A DNA stretch of 64,000 nt, from NCBI GenBank assembly GCA_015863195.1, contig JACBXO010000003.1, positions 62,001 to 126,000 of the forward strand, written 5' to 3'. This document shows, one piece after another, positions 62,023-64,000 of the stretch. The DNA is from Aerococcaceae bacterium DSM 111022. Its GTDB lineage: Bacteria > Bacillota > Bacilli > Lactobacillales > Aerococcaceae. Positions within the stretch are counted from its first letter, which is position 1. Each line of letters starts with the position of its first letter. The notes under the pieces are model-generated. The model ran no database searches and was not told the DNA's origin. It was given only the letters and a program-made list of their open reading frames with translations. Position numbers and translations under genes: made by a program.

Positions 62023-62522
62023 TTGGATTGAACTTGGGTTCCCGCTAAAATGTCACCTAAATGTCTTTTATCAGACCGAAAAAATGCCATAAATAGTAGT
62101 GTAATTAATAGTAAGATACTAACCCAACTCAGCATTACCGACCATAAATTGAAGTCGTTATAAATGCTTTGAATGGTCCCCATATGGCCAAGTTGCCAAG
62201 GTAAAAATTTGATTGAATTGCGAATTAAAGCGCTGGTTGTTTTAGATTTCGTAAAGTGCAGTTTCAATCCAGTTTTATTTTTTCCAAAAGACTTTCCAGT
62301 GCTTTCTAAACAAGTAAATAATAAAATTATTGGAATAACCGTCGTAAAAGTAGCTATTAATTGAGATTCAAAAGCGGAGTATTCGGGAACACCATCTAAA
62401 ATGAATAAATACATAATAGTGAAAATAATGAATAAACTAAGGAGATAAGCGATGATGATAAGATAGTCAATAATAATGGCTAGTAATCTCTGCTTTAGTG
62501 GAATTTCATTGTTTGTTTTCAC
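62019..62522 (-). CDS. RDD family membrane protein
   Basis: 167 residues with about three or four membrane helices. The N-terminal helix has the family's QRLLAIIIDYLIIIAYLLS pattern with Arg and Asp. GKNKTGLKLHF matches the second RDD motif. The function is unknown, though some members are ion antiporters. The GTG at 62522 is 8 bases past AAAGGAG; an earlier GTG touches that site. Confidence 0.8.
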   Translation of the reverse strand: MKTNNEIPLKQRLLAIIIDYLIIIAYLLSLFIIFTIMYLFILDGVPEYSAFESQLIATFTTVIPIILLFTCLESTGKSFGKNKTGLKLHFTKSKTTSALIRNSIKFLPWQLGHMGTIQSIYNDFNLWSVMLSWVSILLLITLLFMAFFRSDKRHLGDILAGTQVQSK

Positions 62523-62811
62523 GAAAATCACTCCTTTAAAGATGGATACGCTATTTTTATTGTATACTTAAGGTAAAACGCTTTCAATTATTATGGATTT
62601 ATTCGCTCAGATGATTTAAAATATAGTGATGATATCAAAGCTCATTTATGGAGTAAATATAGAAGAAATTACGAATTATACATTTAATGTTTTAGTAGTT
62701 TATGAAGATGAATTGTAGAGACTAGCAAATTTAGTGATTTATAAGTATAATTAAAGTGTTAACTAAAGATAACTCGCTATTCTTTATATAGAGTAACGAA
62801 GGGAGATTTAT
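62523..62811. other. Intergenic region before walR
   Basis: AT-rich, between divergent genes. A cre-like GTAAAACGCTTTCA (62573-62586; 8 of 10 fixed positions) is the only clear element; its target is unclear. No confident walR promoter was identified. AAGGGAG at 62799-62805 is the walR ribosome site. Confidence 0.4.
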
Positions 62812-63516
62812 ATGGATAAAATTTTAGTAGTTGATGATGAAAAACCAATCTCAGATATAATTACCTACTCATTAGAAAAAGAGGGCTATGAAGTTGTCGC
62901 AGCATATGACGGCGAAGAAGCTTTAGAACAATTTGAAAAGGAAAAACCTGATTTAGTTATTCTTGATATCATGTTGCCAAAAATGACTGGTCTAGATGTC
63001 ACTAAAGAATTACGTAAATCAAGTGCAGTGCCAATTATTATGTTAACGGCAAAAGATTCAGAAATTGATAAAGTAGTTGGGCTTGAATTAGGGGCAGATG
63101 ATTATGTCACTAAACCATTTTCAAATCCCGAATTAGTAGCTCGAGTGAAAGCATCACTACGTCGTAATGCACTTACTGTAGATACTAAAGTAGATGACAA
63201 TCAAGGTGATATTGTTGTTGGCGATTTAATTGTTCACCAAGATGCTTATATTGCGTCAAAACGAGGCGAAGAAATTGAATTAACACATCGTGAATTTGAA
63301 TTGTTGTTATACTTAGCAAAACATACGGGTCAAGTTATGACACGTGAACATTTACTTGAAACAGTGTGGGGTTATGATTACTTTGGAGATGTTCGTACAG
63401 TAGATGTTACGGTGCGTCGTTTAAGAGAGAAAATTGAAGATGAGCCAAGTCATCCAAATTATATTATTACTAGACGTGGTGTAGGTTATTTCTTAAAGAA
63501 TCCTGATCAGGAGTAA
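62812..63516 (+). CDS. walR: Response regulator WalR (YycF/VicR)
   Basis: 234 residues. Receiver domain (1-120): acidic pocket Asp8/Asp9, phosphoacceptor Asp52 ([14 protein letters not shown]), and Lys102 in [10 protein letters not shown]. The OmpR-type winged helix (about 130-232) has [27 protein letters not shown] and [15 protein letters not shown]. It controls wall hydrolase genes and is usually essential. It is followed by walK after 7 bases. Its box is found before the LysM gene at 7671. Confidence 0.97.
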   Translation: MDKILVVDDEKPISDIITYSLEKEGYEVVAAYDGEEALEQFEKEKPDLVILDIMLPKMTGLDVTKELRKSSAVPIIMLTAKDSEIDKVVGLELGADDYVTKPFSNPELVARVKASLRRNALTVDTKVDDNQGDIVVGDLIVHQDAYIASKRGEEIELTHREFELLLYLAKHTGQVMTREHLLETVWGYDYFGDVRTVDVTVRRLREKIEDEPSHPNYIITRRGVGYFLKNPDQE

Positions 63517-63523
63517 TTAGGAT

Positions 63524-64000
63524 ATGAAACGAAAATCCTATCATTTTTTTCAATCGATTTACTTTAAGATACCTTTACTATTTTTATTTATCTTAATGAT
63601 TGCGTTCCAATTTATTGGTGTATTTTTCATTAATCAGTTGGAAACGCAATCGATTGAAAATTTTAAAAATCAAATTAATGTCCAAGGCGAGTTTCTTACA
63701 AGTAACCTTGCTCCAATTATGTCTAATGAGTCATTAGATAGTGAAGAGCAAAGTTTACGTATGAATCAAGCCTTGGATACTTTTGCGACGACGAATGTAA
63801 CCAGAATTTGGGTAGTGAACCCGAACGAAACAATTATTGCAACCAATCAAGATATTAATCAATCTCAAATTGGTACCCAGGCAAATAGTAACCTAACACG
63901 AAACGTACTGTTGACACAAAATACTTATGCTTCAGAAGTACGTGATCCATCAGTTGAAAATCCTTATTATTTACTCGTTGTGCCTATTATTGGGGATCAA
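63524..64000 (+). CDS. walK: Sensor histidine kinase WalK (N-terminal part, cut by window edge)
   Basis: 159 codons are visible, starting MKRKSYHFFQSIYFKIP at 63524 with TTAGGA upstream. A first membrane helix (about 16-36) is followed by an extracellular sensor region (from about 40) with the LETQSIENFKNQINVQGEFL pattern typical of WalK/YycG. HAMP, PAS and kinase domains lie beyond the window. The identification rests on this pattern and on the adjacent walR. Confidence 0.93.
   Translation, partial: MKRKSYHFFQSIYFKIPLLFLFILMIAFQFIGVFFINQLETQSIENFKNQINVQGEFLTSNLAPIMSNESLDSEEQSLRMNQALDTFATTNVTRIWVVNPNETIIATNQDINQSQIGTQANSNLTRNVLLTQNTYASEVRDPSVENPYYLLVVPIIGDQ

Overview
The window is a low-GC chromosomal segment from a Gram-positive bacterium of the order Lactobacillales. 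Aerococcaceae or Carnobacteriaceae seem the best guess, but nothing in the sequence fixes the genus. Grounds: AT-rich DNA, strong AGGAGG ribosome sites with several TTG and GTG starts, a fused GlnH-GlnP transporter, the pairs rplM-rpsI, acpS-alr, ddl-murF and walR-walK, class 1A PyrD, and NrdDG. About 57 protein genes are supported. I see no rRNA, tRNA, CRISPR, insertion sequence or prophage. It reads as ordinary chromosome with one clear catabolic island.

Layout. 1-6.5 kb: start of an MscS-type channel, an unknown protein, a GNAT acetyltransferase, an RluA-type pseudouridine synthase, the anaerobic ribonucleotide reductase operon nrdDG with a paired NrdR operator, and a GalU-like nucleotidyltransferase. 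6.6-10.3 kb: a membrane acyltransferase with an apparent ATT start, a seven-LysM secreted protein behind a perfect WalR box, and an SDR. 10.4-15.7 kb, minus strand: DUF4956 and VTC polyphosphate polymerase genes, a 42-bp-period array of palindromes, a glutamine/polar amino acid ABC transporter and a hexapeptide acetyltransferase. 15.7-25.7 kb: flavoprotein, NiaX-like membrane protein, rplM-rpsI, a frameshifted glycosyltransferase, an RNA polymerase alpha-CTD-like protein, a HAD enzyme, UDP-glucose dehydrogenase, a DUF4230 protein, luxS and pyrD. 26-28.4 kb: pyrBC behind a PyrR attenuator. 28.6-30.6 kb: transketolase.

30.8-40.6 kb is a hexuronate utilisation island: FadR-type GntR regulator, GPH symporter, glucuronate isomerase UxaC, mannonate dehydratase UxuA, SDR-type mannonate oxidoreductase, a HAD phosphatase, a cytoplasmic GH3 (NagZ-like) glycosidase and KDPG aldolase. 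Together they suggest uptake of a glucuronate-containing saccharide, hydrolysis, and conversion of glucuronate through fructuronate, mannonate and KDG to pyruvate and glyceraldehyde-3-phosphate. The KDG kinase this route needs is not in the window. Candidate cre sites and a shared TCAGA-centred palindrome suggest CcpA and GntR control. A folded-looking leader precedes uxaC.

40.7-64 kb is mostly housekeeping: Cof-type HAD, PPK2 polyphosphate kinase, YigZ, a Nudix hydrolase, an alpha/beta hydrolase broken at an A9 tract, EF-P, aromatic acid exporter-like protein, VOC dioxygenase, LemA, an unknown protein with ddl-murF, the DEAD-box helicase cshA behind an attenuator-like leader, acpS-alr, a metallo-beta-lactamase-fold hydrolase, AEC transporter, CBS protein, CNNM/CorC protein, TrmR-like methyltransferase, L,D-transpeptidase, RDD protein, and walR with the start of walK.

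The observations most worth a second look are the palindrome array at 11957-12427, the hexuronate island with its GH3 enzyme and structured uxaC leader, the cshA attenuator-like leader, the ATT start at 6592, the A9 frameshift at 44039 and the alpha-CTD-like protein at 20358.
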